Origin: Coenobita brevimanus
Lineage: Eukaryota; Arthropoda; Malacostraca; Decapoda; Coenobitidae
Direction: 5' to 3'
Length of the DNA stretch: 64,000 nucleotides
NCBI GenBank assembly: GCA_032717465.1
Contig: CM064748.1
Coordinates: 8,637,392 to 8,701,391 of the forward strand
Notes under the pieces: generated by a model
The model's input: only the letters and a program-made list of their open reading frames with translations
Database searches by the model: none
Told to the model about the DNA's origin: nothing
Position numbers and translations under genes: made by a program
In this document: piece by piece, positions 1 to 11,228 of the stretch
Position numbering within the stretch: the stretch's first letter is position 1
Layout of the letters: every line of letters starts with the position of its first letter

Positions 1-79
1 AAAAAATAAAACCGATTTTTTCCCGTCCGGTTCATACTGTACTTTTTTCCATACTATACTTAGCTCATTTCACTCTTTA

Positions 80-333
80 ATGTCCTTTGTTGGTGTGAAT
101 AGGGTGTTAGTAGCTATGCATGTGCAGTAGTAATGTGTTTTTCTGAGTTAGGCTAGGTTAGGGTCCATAAGTACCAGAATGTATATTAATGTATGAACAT
201 ACATTTTATGTTTCTTTTGCATTTATTTCAGTCATTTATGTGCCTTATTGGTGTGATTTGGGTCTTAAATAGGTGCTATGCATGTCCAGAGGGAGTTGTA
301 TAGGTGTTTCTCTGAGTTAGGGTCCATAAGTAC
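80..333. repeat. Degenerate tandem duplication of an ~85-bp unit
   Basis: Two similar units lie at about 82-175 and 239-333. Each runs from a T-T-G-G-T-G-T-G-A block through a GCTATGCATGT block to a TTAGGGTCCATAAGTAC block. Spacing between the units is about 158 bp and they differ by many substitutions. No coding potential is seen. They abut a Tigger terminus and may be its subterminal or untranslated sequence. Confidence 0.55.
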
Positions 334-344
334 AAGTCCATTAT

Positions 345-616
345 CTGGGGCTCAATATCCGGACAGAACCAATATCCGGATCTACCTATGGGTCTATTAC
401 GTCGGATATTGGAGTGATTACTGTATACAAAACAATGCTCTCCCGCAGCGCGCGTGGCAAGTTCAAATTACGGACGGGAAAAAATCCTTTTATTTTTATT
501 TTTTTTTTTTTTTTTTTGTTTTCGGACCATTTTGGGAATGTTGGATCCCAGGACGATTAGGTCCGGGTAGTGGGGATGTTCGGTTATTGGGCGTCCGGAT
601 ATTAGAGTGATTACTG
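345..616. mobile_element. Tigger/pogo-like terminal fragment inserted in RTE-A
   Basis: The last bases, ending ATTACTG at 616, are followed by TA and then RTE-A sequence. The terminal ~75 bp (GGATATTAGAG, GGGGATGTTCGG, GATCCCAGGACGA blocks) closely match the end at 42660-42758, which lies beside a psq-domain Tigger N-terminus. Both ends also share a CAAGTTCAAATTACGG block followed by a long T run. An RTE-A copy not interrupted here (21446-21470) reads straight through the TA, so this is a TA-target insertion. A second degenerate end-like block, also finishing ATTACTGTA, sits at about 345-426. Confidence 0.7.
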
Positions 617-618
617 TA

Positions 619-1871
619 TTCTTAATACCTTCCACATACCTTGCCTATCTGTTCTGTCATAAACTTTCTCCAAGTCCATGAAGGCAGCATACACTTTCTT
701 TCCCTTCTCTAGATACTTCTCCACTAAACATCTTAGAATAAATATCTGATCTACACACCCTTTTCCCTTCCTAAATCCCCCTTGTTCTTCTCCAACTAGC
801 TCCTCTGTCAGATGCCTAACCCTATCAATGAGTATTCTACCATATATTTTACCAGTCTCACTAAGAAGGCAAATACCCCTAGGTTACCACATACTTCTCT
901 CTCCCTTTTTCCTTTGTATAAAGGAACAATTATACCTGATTTCTTTCCTCTGGAACCCTTCCCTCTTCCCAAGCCAATCTACACAACTTCCATATCCACT
1001 CCACAATAATCTCACTCCCATGCCTAAGCATTTCCTCACACACTTCATCAATTCCTTGGGCCTTCCCCAACTTAATCTTCTTCATTGCATCCACTACTTC
1101 CGCCCTACTGATCTCTTCCTCCCTCCTCTCATCTCTTCTTCTCCCAGCCATTCCCCAACCACTTATACTCACACTGCTCTCATTCTCTACATTCAACAAA
1201 TCCTTAAAGTGCTCCTTCCATATCCTCAATTTCTCTCTCTTCTCCACCAACAATCTATTATTCCTATCTTTCACTCCCTTACTATTTCCCCTTTCCCACT
1301 GCCTTACTTTCTTTACCTCCTTCCAAAAGAATTTCTTACTCTCCCTCCATTTCACACTCAGATTCCTCCTAAACTGTTCATCCACTTTCTTCTTACTCTC
1401 CTTCACCAGTCTCTTAACCTCCCTTCTCCTGCTCACATATAACTCTCTCTTCTCTCTCTCTCATCGTCTCCCCTACCTCTACTCACTAACCATTCACTAT
1501 ATGCCTTCTTCTTTTGTTCCACAGCTCGTTTCACCTCGTCATTCCACCATGCTGTCCCTTGCACACCCTTCTCTCCACAAACCACCTCACTCGCTAAGCC
1601 TTCCATCTGCTCTAGCTCATTCCTTCCCAATCTTTCTTTCACTATGCTCTTATACTCTGTCATTTTCTCACTATCTTGCAATTTCTTCACTGTTCTCACA
1701 GGAGTTGCTTCCTGCTGTCTTCCCCTTCTTCTCCTCAACCACTGTCTTTGCAGCTGTACCTTGGCCATCACTAAGTGATGGTCCGAGACTCCATTCCCCC
1801 CACCCTCTCCACACTCTTGCATCCAACACTTGTCTTCTCATTCGCTCATCCACACACACGTAGTCTATCAT
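619..1871 (-). mobile_element. RTE-A LINE fragment (A1), centre of the ORF
   Basis: Minus-strand translation runs from the end of the endonuclease domain (MIDYVCVDERMRRQ near 1870) through the linker (VKRLVKESKKKVDE) and RT motif 1 (LGKAQGIDEVCEEML) to RQGMWKVLRI at 620. The 3' half, including the catalytic FADD box, lies beyond the Tigger insertion and outside the window. The copy is broken by frameshifts near 930 and 1433. The 5' end is truncated at about 1871. It belongs to the same subfamily as the copy at 13216-16413. Confidence 0.85.
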
Positions 1872-2142
1872 TGCCTCACACTATGCGATATTTGGCATAC
1901 TTTGCGATATGTGATAGCATGCATGCAATAATGTGGTAACTCTCATAATTTCATAATCTGAAAAATCAATCAGGGATTGCAAAATTGACAAGTCAACTGT
2001 AACACTAGTACAACTGTAGGATTTAGTAACTTACGATAACCAGTATTATAATCTGCAAGGTACTTAACAGTTAAACAAATTCAGTAATGTTAATTAATCA
2101 CTCCACATATAAATATATTAATTCCACAGTAATTACCAATTT
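1872..2142. other. AT-rich stretch, nothing recognised
   Basis: No ORF, terminal repeat or match to the other repeats in the window was seen. It separates the truncated RTE-A copy from a short dispersed repeat. Confidence 0.5.
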
Positions 2143-2330
2143 TTGTGAAGAAATGCCTTTGTTTATGAGTGAGATAATTTTGATCAAAAAGTGATAATTT
2201 TAATGTGCCGGGTACAATAATATGGGTTTGGGAATTTGGCGACACTGCTCAGCAGGAGACTGCCAGCTTCCCTCTTCCAACACAACATTACCACCTGTAG
2301 ATGTGTGTTATGCATGTTTTATAGATAGAT
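2143..2330. repeat. Short dispersed repeat Y, copy 1
   Basis: About 185 bp starting GAAGAAATGCCTTTG and including GTGCCGGGTAC and CTGCTCAGCAGGAGAC. It recurs in the same orientation at 20216-20400 with only scattered substitutions. Both copies end beside a TAGA/TATC-rich stretch. It has no coding potential and its class is unknown; it could be a MITE or a LINE untranslated segment. Confidence 0.7.
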
Positions 2331-2379
2331 AGGTTGCTTTCTCTACAGTTCAGTAATATAGATATGTTTGTTGCATTTG

Positions 2380-2769
2380 GTATCGTAAATTTTAGCTTCA
2401 AAACTTGCCTTTGACGAGGTCCTTGAACCCTACCGATATTTTACCATTAGTTACGTGTTTTGTTATACGAGAATTCATTATACGATTTTTGCAAATTGAA
2501 CCTGACTGCTTGTCTCCTTGGGACCTCCCTGTATCAGGCAAACTATAACAACTAGAGAAAAAGGTAAAGATACATAAGACTCATCAACTCATCCTCTTTC
2601 AAATGAAAGTATCCCCTCGTCTCCAGGTGGTCCCGTCAATGAGTAAGGATAAGTTAAAGTTCAGTGGGTGATGAGAAGACGCTATACAAGTCGACCAGCT
2701 TTGCTCCGCACCTAAAATCGTGTCGGCTATACAAGTCGACGGGCGCATTGGGGATATACATTTTTTTTG

Positions 2770-2803
<34 letters not shown>

Positions 2804-3650
2804 AGTTACCCTGATGGTTTCTACTTCCTCATCTCCCACACTTTTGCTGAAAACTTTTTAGCTACTTCTGTCATTCCTCATTTCACACTGATCCATAGAC
2901 CTAATACATTATGCCACTCCTCATGCCTCGCTATTCTTTATTCCTTCCCATTTCCTCTTCCCTGGACAGTCTGTATTTCTTCCTGTAGCTCTCTTCTCCA
3001 TTCTATAGTATTTCCACTACATTATTAAATGGTCAACTGTTCTTTTAATTGGGGTCATCTTCGTGCACACAATTTTCAGATCATATCGCACCGTCCTGCT
3101 ATCTACCTATTTGCTTATTCATATGAAAAATCCTGTTCATGTCGTATACTGCATAACAGTTTTTCAGGCCACCCTTCACTCTTTCATTCATTCAGTTAAA
3201 GTTCCTAGATAACTGCATATATCTGCTTTGATCACATTAATGCAGTTCTCCACACTGCTCCATTTCTGGCAGCCTGCCTTTTCAGTCCCCTTATCTCTGA
3301 GGGCACACTGTATGACCCTGTCCAAGGTCTTTTTTGCTCTGCCTCTCACAAGCCTACCCTTGACGCTCACATCCTTCACCTTCGACACCCAGTTCTCATG
3401 TTCCATCTTATGAACATGGCCAAACCATCTCACTCTACCCCTCCTCATCACAACACCAATACATTCAAGTACCATTCTTCCTCTCAACTCTTCATTTGTA
3501 ATAATAACACTGCCATAGTAATATTATTACCCTCAGGCCTATCATTCAAGGATGCACTACACACCCATATCATAATTATCACTGCTGTATGTCTGAGCCT
3601 AAGAATATCCTCTTCCTTTACCATCCAGGTCTAACTATTCTACCACATTA
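2380..3650 (-). mobile_element. RTE-B LINE 3' end (B1), left inverted arm
   Basis: Minus-strand coding at 3188-3487 gives the RTE C-terminal segment (RWFGHVHKMEHENWVSKV, then RGRAKKTLDRVI and CALRDKG). Below 3188 lies a long non-coding tail containing a (CT)n tract at 2763-2802. The whole interval is the reverse complement, with scattered differences, of 7085-8355, so the two form ~1.27-kb inverted arms around a 3.4-kb centre. The tail may be an unusually long RTE 3' UTR or a separate captured repeat. Confidence 0.75.
2763..2802. repeat. (CT)n microsatellite
   Basis: Imperfect CT run with a TTT interruption. The matching arm at 7957-7994 carries a (GA)n tract at the equivalent place, so the microsatellite predates the two insertions or belongs to the element. 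Confidence 0.9.
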
Positions 3651-3671
3651 CACTGCTATCTATCTATTGAC

Positions 3672-3960
3672 CTACCTAGTGTTGTATGGGGACTGTAGTA
3701 TTTTGTTACTGATTTCCTGAAGCCATATCTGATAAAGGAAAGGGTTGGATGATGATGGTGGTTTTAATGTAGTGTATTATGCTTTTTGTAATTTTGTTTT
3801 TGCCTGTGGACTGGGCTGGCTGTAAGGGGTGATGGGGAGGCCAGGGTTATTTAAACAAACTTTATTGAAGGTTATTTAAAGTTTGATATTATCGTCATCA
3901 TCATCATCATCCAGATCTGTTTTCCCACCTAAAGATGCAGAATAGGCAGATTTCATAGAG
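3672..3960 (-). repeat. Repeat X copy 1: coding-like 3' end with Asp-rich tail
   Basis: Read on the minus strand this is a C-terminal coding piece, SLGGKTDL followed by a run of Asp and NIKL-stop, then AATAAAGTTTG and a 3' flank with GGCCTCCCCATCACCCC. The same unit recurs at 17306-17640, 21786-22085 and 43342-43605. The Asp run is a (GAT)n tract of variable length. Here and at 43342 the downstream flank differs from the other two copies. The protein family is not recognised. Confidence 0.7.
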
Positions 3961-3990
3961 CCAGAAAAACCCAAGTGCATCTTTTAATAC

Positions 3991-6598
3991 CTATCTATCT
4001 ATCTATTGCCAGACGCTTTAATCCCGTAAGGGGTGGCCACAAACAAATCGCCTCCATGTCCCCCTGTCCCCTGCCATTTCATTGCCCTGCTTCTAGCACC
4101 CCCCCCCCTCTCATATACCTCTCCACTCCATCCATCCATTTCATCCTTGGCATCCCCTCCACTTCACTCACATACACTCCTCAACAGTCTCCATCCTGTC
4201 TACAAGGCCCAACTACCTCAATGTATGTCTTCCAATGCTTCCTGTCACATCCACATCCACACCACAATGCTCCTTTACTTCTTTATTTGTCAGTCTCTCC
4301 CTGTGACTCCACATGCTTCTCTCAAATAACTCATTTCCACTGCTCTCTCTATTGACCTCTGTCCCTCCTACAAGGTCCAAGCTTCACTTCTATATGTCAG
4401 AGTTGGTATCACAATGCTGTCATGTAGTAACATCTTCACTTCCATTCTCATTTCCCTGTTTCTTATCACTGCTTTGAAGGAACTAGCAACCTTTTTATCC
4501 CTGTTGTACACTTCCAAGCACTTCATCCTCTGAACTTCCATTGTTACTCATCACACTACCCAAGTACTAAAATGCACTCCTATTTTTCCATTTTTTCCTC
4601 ATCCAACCTCAGTGCACATTTGCTGACTTCACTTCTCTCAAAGACCATAACTTTATTCACCTTTACATTCTGTTTCTTACACACACTCCCAAACTCATCC
4701 ACCAAGCCTTTCAGCTTCCCTACGTCTTCACTTAACATCACAGTATCATCTGGAAACAACAATACAGGGAGTTTCCAAACACTGCCCTGTTTCATTAGGG
4801 TTGCTCCAACATCCAGTACCCTACCTTGTATCTCTTTGATAACCTCATCCATATACAGATCGAACAACCATGGAGACATGACACATCCCTGTTTGAATCC
4901 AACCTTCAAATAGAGAAATTCACTCAGTCACTATCCACAGTCACTACAGCCCTAGCACCCTGATACCTGCTCTTCACTGCATTCAACAACTTCTAATCTA
5001 CTCCAGATATTCTTAATTCTTTGCATAACCCATGTCTATCCACCCCGTCATATGCTTTCTCCAAATCCATGAAGGTTGCATAGAACTTCTTTCCCTCCTC
5101 TGGGAACTTTCTACTAAAGATGTAAGAATGAATATCTGATCTACACAACCCTTTCCCCTCCTAAAACCTCCCTGTTCTTTTCTAACTAATTGCTCCAGTC
5201 ATTTCCCTAACTCTGTCACTATGGATCCTACCATATACTTTTCCTACTACTCCAAGAAGACAAATGGCCTTATGATTAGCAGACACTCTTTTTCCCGTTT
5301 TCCTTTGTACAAGGAAATAATTATTGCCCGTCTTATAATCCTCAGGGACTCTACCTTCCTCCCAGGCTAATCTGCACGTCTTCCACATCCATTCTACTAC
5401 TATCTCTCCCCCATGCTTCAGCATTTCACCACTCACTCCATGAATTCCTAGGGATTTCCCGATTTTAACTTTTTTCATTGCTTCCACAACTTCCATCCTA
5501 CTGATTTCTTCCTGTCTCTCTGTCCCATCCTGTCTAATTCTCTTTCCTTTTTTCCAGAACATTTTCTTACATTCCCTGTACTTTATACTGAAATTTTTTT
5601 CCAAATTCCTCGTCCACTCCGCTCGTACTCTGTCTTACTAATCTTCTGACCTCTTTGTTCCTGTCGACATATAACTCTCTCTTCCGTCTCTTAAGTTCTT
5701 CCGCGTCCTTGTTTCTCATCCCTTTACTACATGCTTTCTTCTTTTGTGGCACAGCCTATGTCACGTCTTCATTCCACCATACTGTTCCTTGCACCCCCTT
5801 TCGTCTTCTCTTCTACCCCACACAGCACGTCACGTGCCGCACAGATTTCTTCTGTGAATATCTTGCACGCATCTTCCATGTCCCCCATCAGCTGTAATTC
5901 ATATTTACCCAATTCCCTCTTTTCTCTTTCTTATATTCTGCCTTTTTAATCCTCTTGTAACCTTTCTACCCTCCTTGCATGAAGTACTTCCTCCTGTTCT
6001 TCCCTTCTATTTCTCCATTTCACTTGGACCTTGAATCTCACCACCAGCAAGAGGTGGTCAGAAAGTCCACTCCCCCAAGCTCAATATGCTCTTGCATCCA
6101 TTACACATCTTTGCATCCTTTCACCCACCCACACACACATAATCAATCATTGCCTTCCGGTCATTCAGTTCACCACCCACCTTTCTCATCACTCACCACG
6201 TATACCTATTGATCATTTTGTTCCTGAAGAGGATATTGACTGTGATGAACCCCCTCCCGGCACAATGTCCACGAAAGCACTGCCGTTCTCATCCACCTCT
6301 GTAAGCACGCCTCACTCACCAACTACTCCATCCACAGTCACATTCCCTACTTTATCATTCATATCGGCAGTCAAAATCACTTATTCCTTTCAAACTTTTC
6401 CATGCACGCTTCCACATTTTTCCAGAACTCTTCTCTCACTGTGCTTGCATGATCTTGCGTTGGTGCATACACGCACACAATCGCCCACATTTGTAGTCCA
6501 AATTTCAATCTTACCCACACAATCCATGAGCCAACTGATCCATATTCTCTAATATTCTCCTTCCATCTGTTACTCACAACAATACACACTCCTCTTGC
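3991..6598 (-). mobile_element. RTE-A LINE (A2), 5'-truncated, with (TAGA)n tail
   Basis: The minus-strand 3' end is complete: CGHP coding end, a short spacer, then a (TAGA)n tail at 3991-4007. Upstream come the GCC-PRxRW-like C-terminus, the RT box (LLFPDDTVMLSED, where P replaces the usual A of FADD), RT motif 1 (IGKSLGIHGVSGEML) and the endonuclease centre (AIVCVYAPTQDHAS near 6450). The 5' end is cut at about 6598, inside the endonuclease. Many frameshifts break the ORF, and the altered FADD box would probably abolish catalysis. It resembles the 22092-25263 subfamily. Confidence 0.85.
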
Positions 6599-8355
6599 CG
6601 ATTATTTTGTGTCATTGCAGAAAAGTAGAGGGAGGGGGAGGAAAGATTACAAAGTGGAGAGTTGGAATGGAGTACAAAGGTTCAAGAGTAATTGTAGATA
6701 AAAGAAAAGTGATGATATCTAGGGCTTGTGGTGGTACAGTCAAAGTAGAAGAAGTGTGGCCATGTGCAATTTGCCACAAGAGTGTGGGAAGTATCTCTAT
6801 CTTGTGCAAAGTTTGTGATACATGGGTGTATAAACGACGATAGGCAATCTCCAAAATAATGCTAATCTTGTATATGCAGTGTGTTGGGGAAAACAGATAA
6901 AGATTAAGTGGCGTGAAATGATTGATCTTGCTTTAGAGTCTCTGAAGTGTGTCAAGGAGATTCATTTTTTGGGAACATGTTATGTGCTGGAGGAAGGGCT
7001 GGAGCTAACTGTGGAACAACTGGGGGAAGTTCAGGGACTTTTGCCTTTCCTTATATTGTAAGGGCTCTCCTGTGCTAAGGGATCCTTGTATACAGCATAT
7101 GTTAGAAGTGTAATGTGGTAGAATAGTTAGACCTGGATGGTAAATGAAGAGGATATTCTTAGGCTGAGACATACAGCATTGATAATTATGATATGGGTGT
7201 GTTGTGCATCTTTGAATGATAGGCCTGAGGGTAATAATAATATACTATTGCAGGGTTGTTATTACAAATGAAGAGTTGAGAGGAAGAATGGTACTTGAAT
7301 GTATTGGTGTTGTGATAAGGAGGGGTAGAGTGAGATGGTTTGGCCATGTTCATAAGATGGAACATGAGAACTGGGTGTGGAAGGTGAAGGATGTGAGCGT
7401 CAAGGGTAGGGTTGTGAGAGGCACAGCAAATAAGACCTTGGACAGGGTCATACAGTATGCCCTCAGAGATAAGGGGACTGAATAGGCAGGCTGCCAGAAA
7501 TGGAGCAGTGTGGAGAACTGCATTTATGTGATCAAGGCAGATATATGCAGTTATCTAGGAACTTTAACTGAGTGAATGAAAGAGCGAAGGGTGGCTTGAA
7601 AAACCATTATGCAGTGTATGACATGAACAGGATTATTCAAATGAATGGGCAAATAGGTAGATAGCAGGATGGTGCAATATGATCTGAAAATTGTGTGCAC
7701 TAAGGTGACCCCATTTGAAGGAACAGCTGACCACTTAATAATATAGTGGAAATACTATAGAATGGAGAAGAGAGCTACAGGAAGAAATACAGACTGTCCG
7801 GGGAAGAGGAAATGGGAAGAAATAAAGAATAGGGAGGCCAGAGGAGTGGCATAATGTATTAGGTTTAGTGATCAGTGTGAAATGGGGAATGATAGAAGTA
7901 GCTAAAAAGTTTTCAAAAAAAGTATGGGAGATAAGGAAGTAGAAAGCATCAGGGGAACTGAGAGAGAGAGAGAGAGAGAGAGAAAAAAAAAAAAAGTATA
8001 TCCCCAATGCGCCGGTCGACTTGTATAGCCGTCACGATTTTAGGTGCGGAGCAAAGCTGGTCGACTTGTATAGCGTCTTCCTATCACCCATTGAACTTTA
8101 ACTTATCCTTACTCACTGACGGGACCACCTGGAGACGAGGGAATACTTTCATTTGAAAGAGGATGAGTTGATGAGTCTTATGTATCTTTACCTTTTTCTC
8201 TGGTTGTTATAGTTTGGCTGATACAGGGAGGTCCCAAGGATACGAGCAGTCAGATTCAATTTGGCATAGTTGTATAATGGAACACGTAACTAATGATAAA
8301 ATATCGATTGGGTTCTAGGACCCCGTCAACGGCAAGTTTTCAAGCTAAAATATAT
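6599..8355 (+). mobile_element. RTE-B LINE 3' half (B2), right inverted arm
   Basis: Coding begins in the post-RT region: a Gly-rich stretch, VMISRACGGTVKVEE, then a zinc-binding motif WPCAICHKSVG with a following C-x2-C (6595-6843). A thumb/connection-like segment follows (GSLYTAYVRSVMW near 7080-7120), then the C-terminus RWFGHVHKMEHENWVWKV at 7335-7390. Stops and frameshifts are frequent. From about 7580 a non-coding tail with a (GA)n run continues to 8355. That tail and the C-terminus match 2380-3650 in inverted orientation. The family is the RTE type with a PHD-like C-A-x-C-H-K-x-V-G finger. Confidence 0.8.
7957..7994. repeat. (GA)n microsatellite followed by A run
   Basis: GA repeats then about 14 A. 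It is the counterpart of the CT tract in the inverted arm. Confidence 0.9.
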
Positions 8356-8364
8356 GATACCACT

Positions 8365-10675
8365 ACCCCGTGGGGGTAGGGGGGTTTCAAGAATACTCCC
8401 CCAGTATCCCTGCTTGTCGTACGAGGCGACTAAAAGGGTTGGTGGTGGGTTACTGCCCCACCCCGTAAAAAGAAGATAGGAGGAAACAGCTCCTGTGAGA
8501 AGAGTGGAAAGTTTGCAAGATAGTGAGAAAATGTCAGAGTATAAGAGCATAGTGGAAGACAGATTGGGAAGGTATGAGCTAGAGCAGAAGGAAGGGGTGG
8601 AAGACGTAAGATATTCACGGAAGAGATAGGCGCAGCATGTGAGGTGGTTTGTGGAGTGAGGAGGAGATGCAAGGGTGTGCAAGGGACAGCTTGGTGGAAT
8701 GATGAGGTGAAATGAGCTGTGGAAGAAAAGAAGAAGGCATATAGTGAATGGTTAGCGAGTAGAGGTAGGGGAGAAGATGAGAGAGAGGAGAGAGGTATAT
8801 GTGAGCAGGAGAAGGGAGGTGAAGAGATTGGTGAAGGAGAGTAAGAAGAAAGTAGATGAAGAGTTTGGGAGGAATCTGAGTGTGAAATGGAGGGAGAGTA
8901 AGAAATTGTTTTGGAAGGAGGTAATGAAAGTAAGGCTGTGTGAAAGGGGAAATAGTAGAGGAGTGAAAGATAGGAATAATGGATTGTTGGTGGAGAAGAG
9001 AGAGAAATTGAGGAGATGGAAAGAGCACTTTGAGGATTTGTTGAATGTAGAGAGCGAGAGCAGTGAGAGTGTATGTGGTTGGGGAATGGCTGGGAGAAGA
9101 AGAGATGAGAGGAAGGAGGAAGAAATCAGTAGGGGGGAAGTAGTGGAAGCAATGAAGAATATCAAGTTGGGAAAGGCCCCAGGAATTGCTGGAGTGTGTG
9201 GTGAAAAGCTGAGGTATAGGGGCGAGATTGTTGTGGGGTGGTTATGAAAGTTGTGTAGATTGGCTTGGGAAGAGGGAAGGGTTCTGGAGGACTGGAAATC
9301 AGGTATAATTGTTCCTTTATACAAAGGAAAAGGGGAGAGAGGAGTATGTGGTAACCATAGTGTTATTTGCCTTCTTAGTGTGACTGGTAAAATATATGGT
9401 AGAATACTCATTGATAGGGTTAGGCATATGACAGAGGAGCTAGTTGGAGAAGAACGAGGGGGATTTAGGAAAGGAAAAGGGTGTGTAGATCAGATATTTG
9501 TTCTAAGATGTTTAGTGGAGAAGTATCTAGAGAAAGGAAAGAAAGTGTATGGTGCCTTCATGGACTTGGAGAAAGCTTATGTCAGAATAGATAGGCAAGG
9601 CATGTGGAAGGTATTAAGAATATATGGAGTGGATAGGAAATTGTTAAATGCTGTGAAGAGTATGTACGAATTAGCTAGGGCTACAGCGCGAGTGGATGGT
9701 GAGCTGAGTGAGTTCTTTGATCTGAATGTGGGACTGAAACAGGGTTGTGTGATGTCTGCATGGCTGTTTAATATACACATTGATGGGGTTGTGAAGGAAT
9801 TGCAAGGTTGGGCAGTGGATATGGCGGTAGCTCTAATGAATGAGAGTGAGGTTTGGAAGATTCCAGTGTTACCGTTTGCTGATGATACAGTATTGTTGAG
9901 TGAAGATGAATTGGAGTGTCAAGGTTTGGTGAATGAATTTGGGACAGTGTGTGGGAGGAGGAAGCTGAAAGTTAATGTAAACAAAAGTAAAGTTATAGTG
10001 TTTGAGAGGAATGAAGTCACAGAATGTACAGTGAGGTTGGATGGTGAGGATATGGAGAATGTGAGTGCATTCAAGTACATGGGTAGTGTGATTAGTAAGG
10101 ATGGAAGTTTAGAGGGTGAAGTGCTTGAAAGGGTACAGTAGGGAAGGAAGGTTGTTGGTTCACTGAAAGCAGTGATGAGAAATAGGGAGGTGAGCATGGA
10201 AGTGAAAAAGCTACTAGATGACAGTATTGTGATACCAAGAGTAACATATGCAAATGAAGCTTGGATGTTGTTGGAGAGCCGCAGGTCAAGAGTGAGAGCA
10301 GTGGAAATAAGTTATTTAAGAGGAGCATATGGAGTCACATGGAGAGACAGACTGACAAATGAGGAAGTGAAGGAGCATTGTGATGTGGATGTGATATGGA
10401 GTTTTGGGAGAAACACATTGAGATTGTTTGGCCATGTGGAGAGGATGGAGAGTGAGAGAGTGATGAGGAGAGTGTATGTGAGTGAGGTGGAAGGGAGGGA
10501 GAGGGAGGAGGAAGCTAAGGATGAGATGGAGGGATGGAATGGAGAAGTATATGAGAGAGGGGTGTGTTAGCTGGTATCAGGGCAATGAAATTCCGGGGAT
10601 AAGTCAACGTGGAGGCGATTTGTTTGTGGCCACCCCGAACGGGATTCAGGCATCTGGCAAGAGATTGATAGACCC
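8365..10675 (+). mobile_element. RTE-A LINE (A3), endonuclease-deleted copy
   Basis: The 5' leader is present (8370-8468) but is joined directly to the post-endonuclease linker (GGAAACAGCTCCTGTG near 8482). About 870 bp corresponding to 13326-14196 of the fuller copy is missing, which removes the endonuclease. The RT region is long and open at 9251-10141, with KQGCVMSAWLFNI and FADDTVLLSED. The C-terminus follows at 10172-10570 (RLFGHVERMESER). Its 3' tail is a degraded AGAGATTGATAG. Lesions include a TGA near 9245 and a frameshift near 8800. Such internally deleted copies could only move with trans help. Confidence 0.88.
8370..8468 (+). ncRNA. RTE-A structured 5' leader (A3 copy)
   Basis: Three successive hairpins can be drawn. 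TGGGGG (8371) pairs with CCCCCA (8398). CCCT/AGGG encloses the GTCG/CGAC stem with loop TACGAGG. GGTGGG pairs with CCCACC around a TTACTGC loop. The same layout occurs in four other copies with compensating base changes. Its function is not shown by sequence. Confidence 0.7.
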
Positions 10676-10679
10676 ATTT

Positions 10680-11228
10680 CCAGGATTGTACATTTTTTTG
10701 CGTTGAATTTTTATTTCCCTCATGTGGCTCCAATCATGATTGCTATCCAGGTTCTCCTACAGCATTTTACAGTCTTGTTCAACCTGTACTTTCCTCATGA
10801 TCTTCACATCATCAGCAAAGAGACTTGCATTACTGTCCTTTATTAATGTTCTCATTAGTCAGTCTCACAAGAAGTCTGTCAACCACTCCGGAAAGTTCCC
10901 CTTCAGTCCTGCATGCTCCAATTTCCACATTAGTTGCAATGGGTTACCTTGTCAAAGGCTTTCTCGAGATCTAAATACACACTGTTCACTCAACTACCCC
11001 TTTCCTATAGCACGTCTATCACCCTTGAGTAGAAGCTCAACAGGTTGGAAACACACACCTTTCACATCTGAATCCAAACTTACTTTCTTCCAAAATCTCC
11101 ATCTCCTCCAGATATTTTATCCATCTGTCTTTCGTGATTCTTTCGAACAATTTTGCGTCTATGGTGGCCAAGAACATTGGTTTATGATTCAGAGGTTCTT
11201 GTCTGTTTCCTCCCTTACAATTTGGTAC
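10680..11228 (-). mobile_element. CR1-like LINE, RT portion (C1, segment 1 of 3)
   Basis: Minus-strand RT coding: fingers (ATIDAKLFERITKDRWIKYLEE and SKFGFRC near 11040-11200), then the LEKAF region and YVSLFADD-like sequence toward 10800. The 3' part of the element is missing at 10680, where RTE-A copy A3 ends. The element is interrupted at 11228 inside its TTGGTA-CCACAT sequence by a TA-flanked insertion and resumes at 12592. Frameshifts are frequent. Confidence 0.8.

Noticed and set aside
278..610. 110-codon open frame near the window start
   Set aside because: It reads through a T run and the Tigger terminal repeat, giving a Phe run. It is a by-product of the repeat.
2763..2802. CT run as a promoter element
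   Set aside because: It is mirrored in the inverted RTE-B arm and is simple repeat sequence with no gene nearby.
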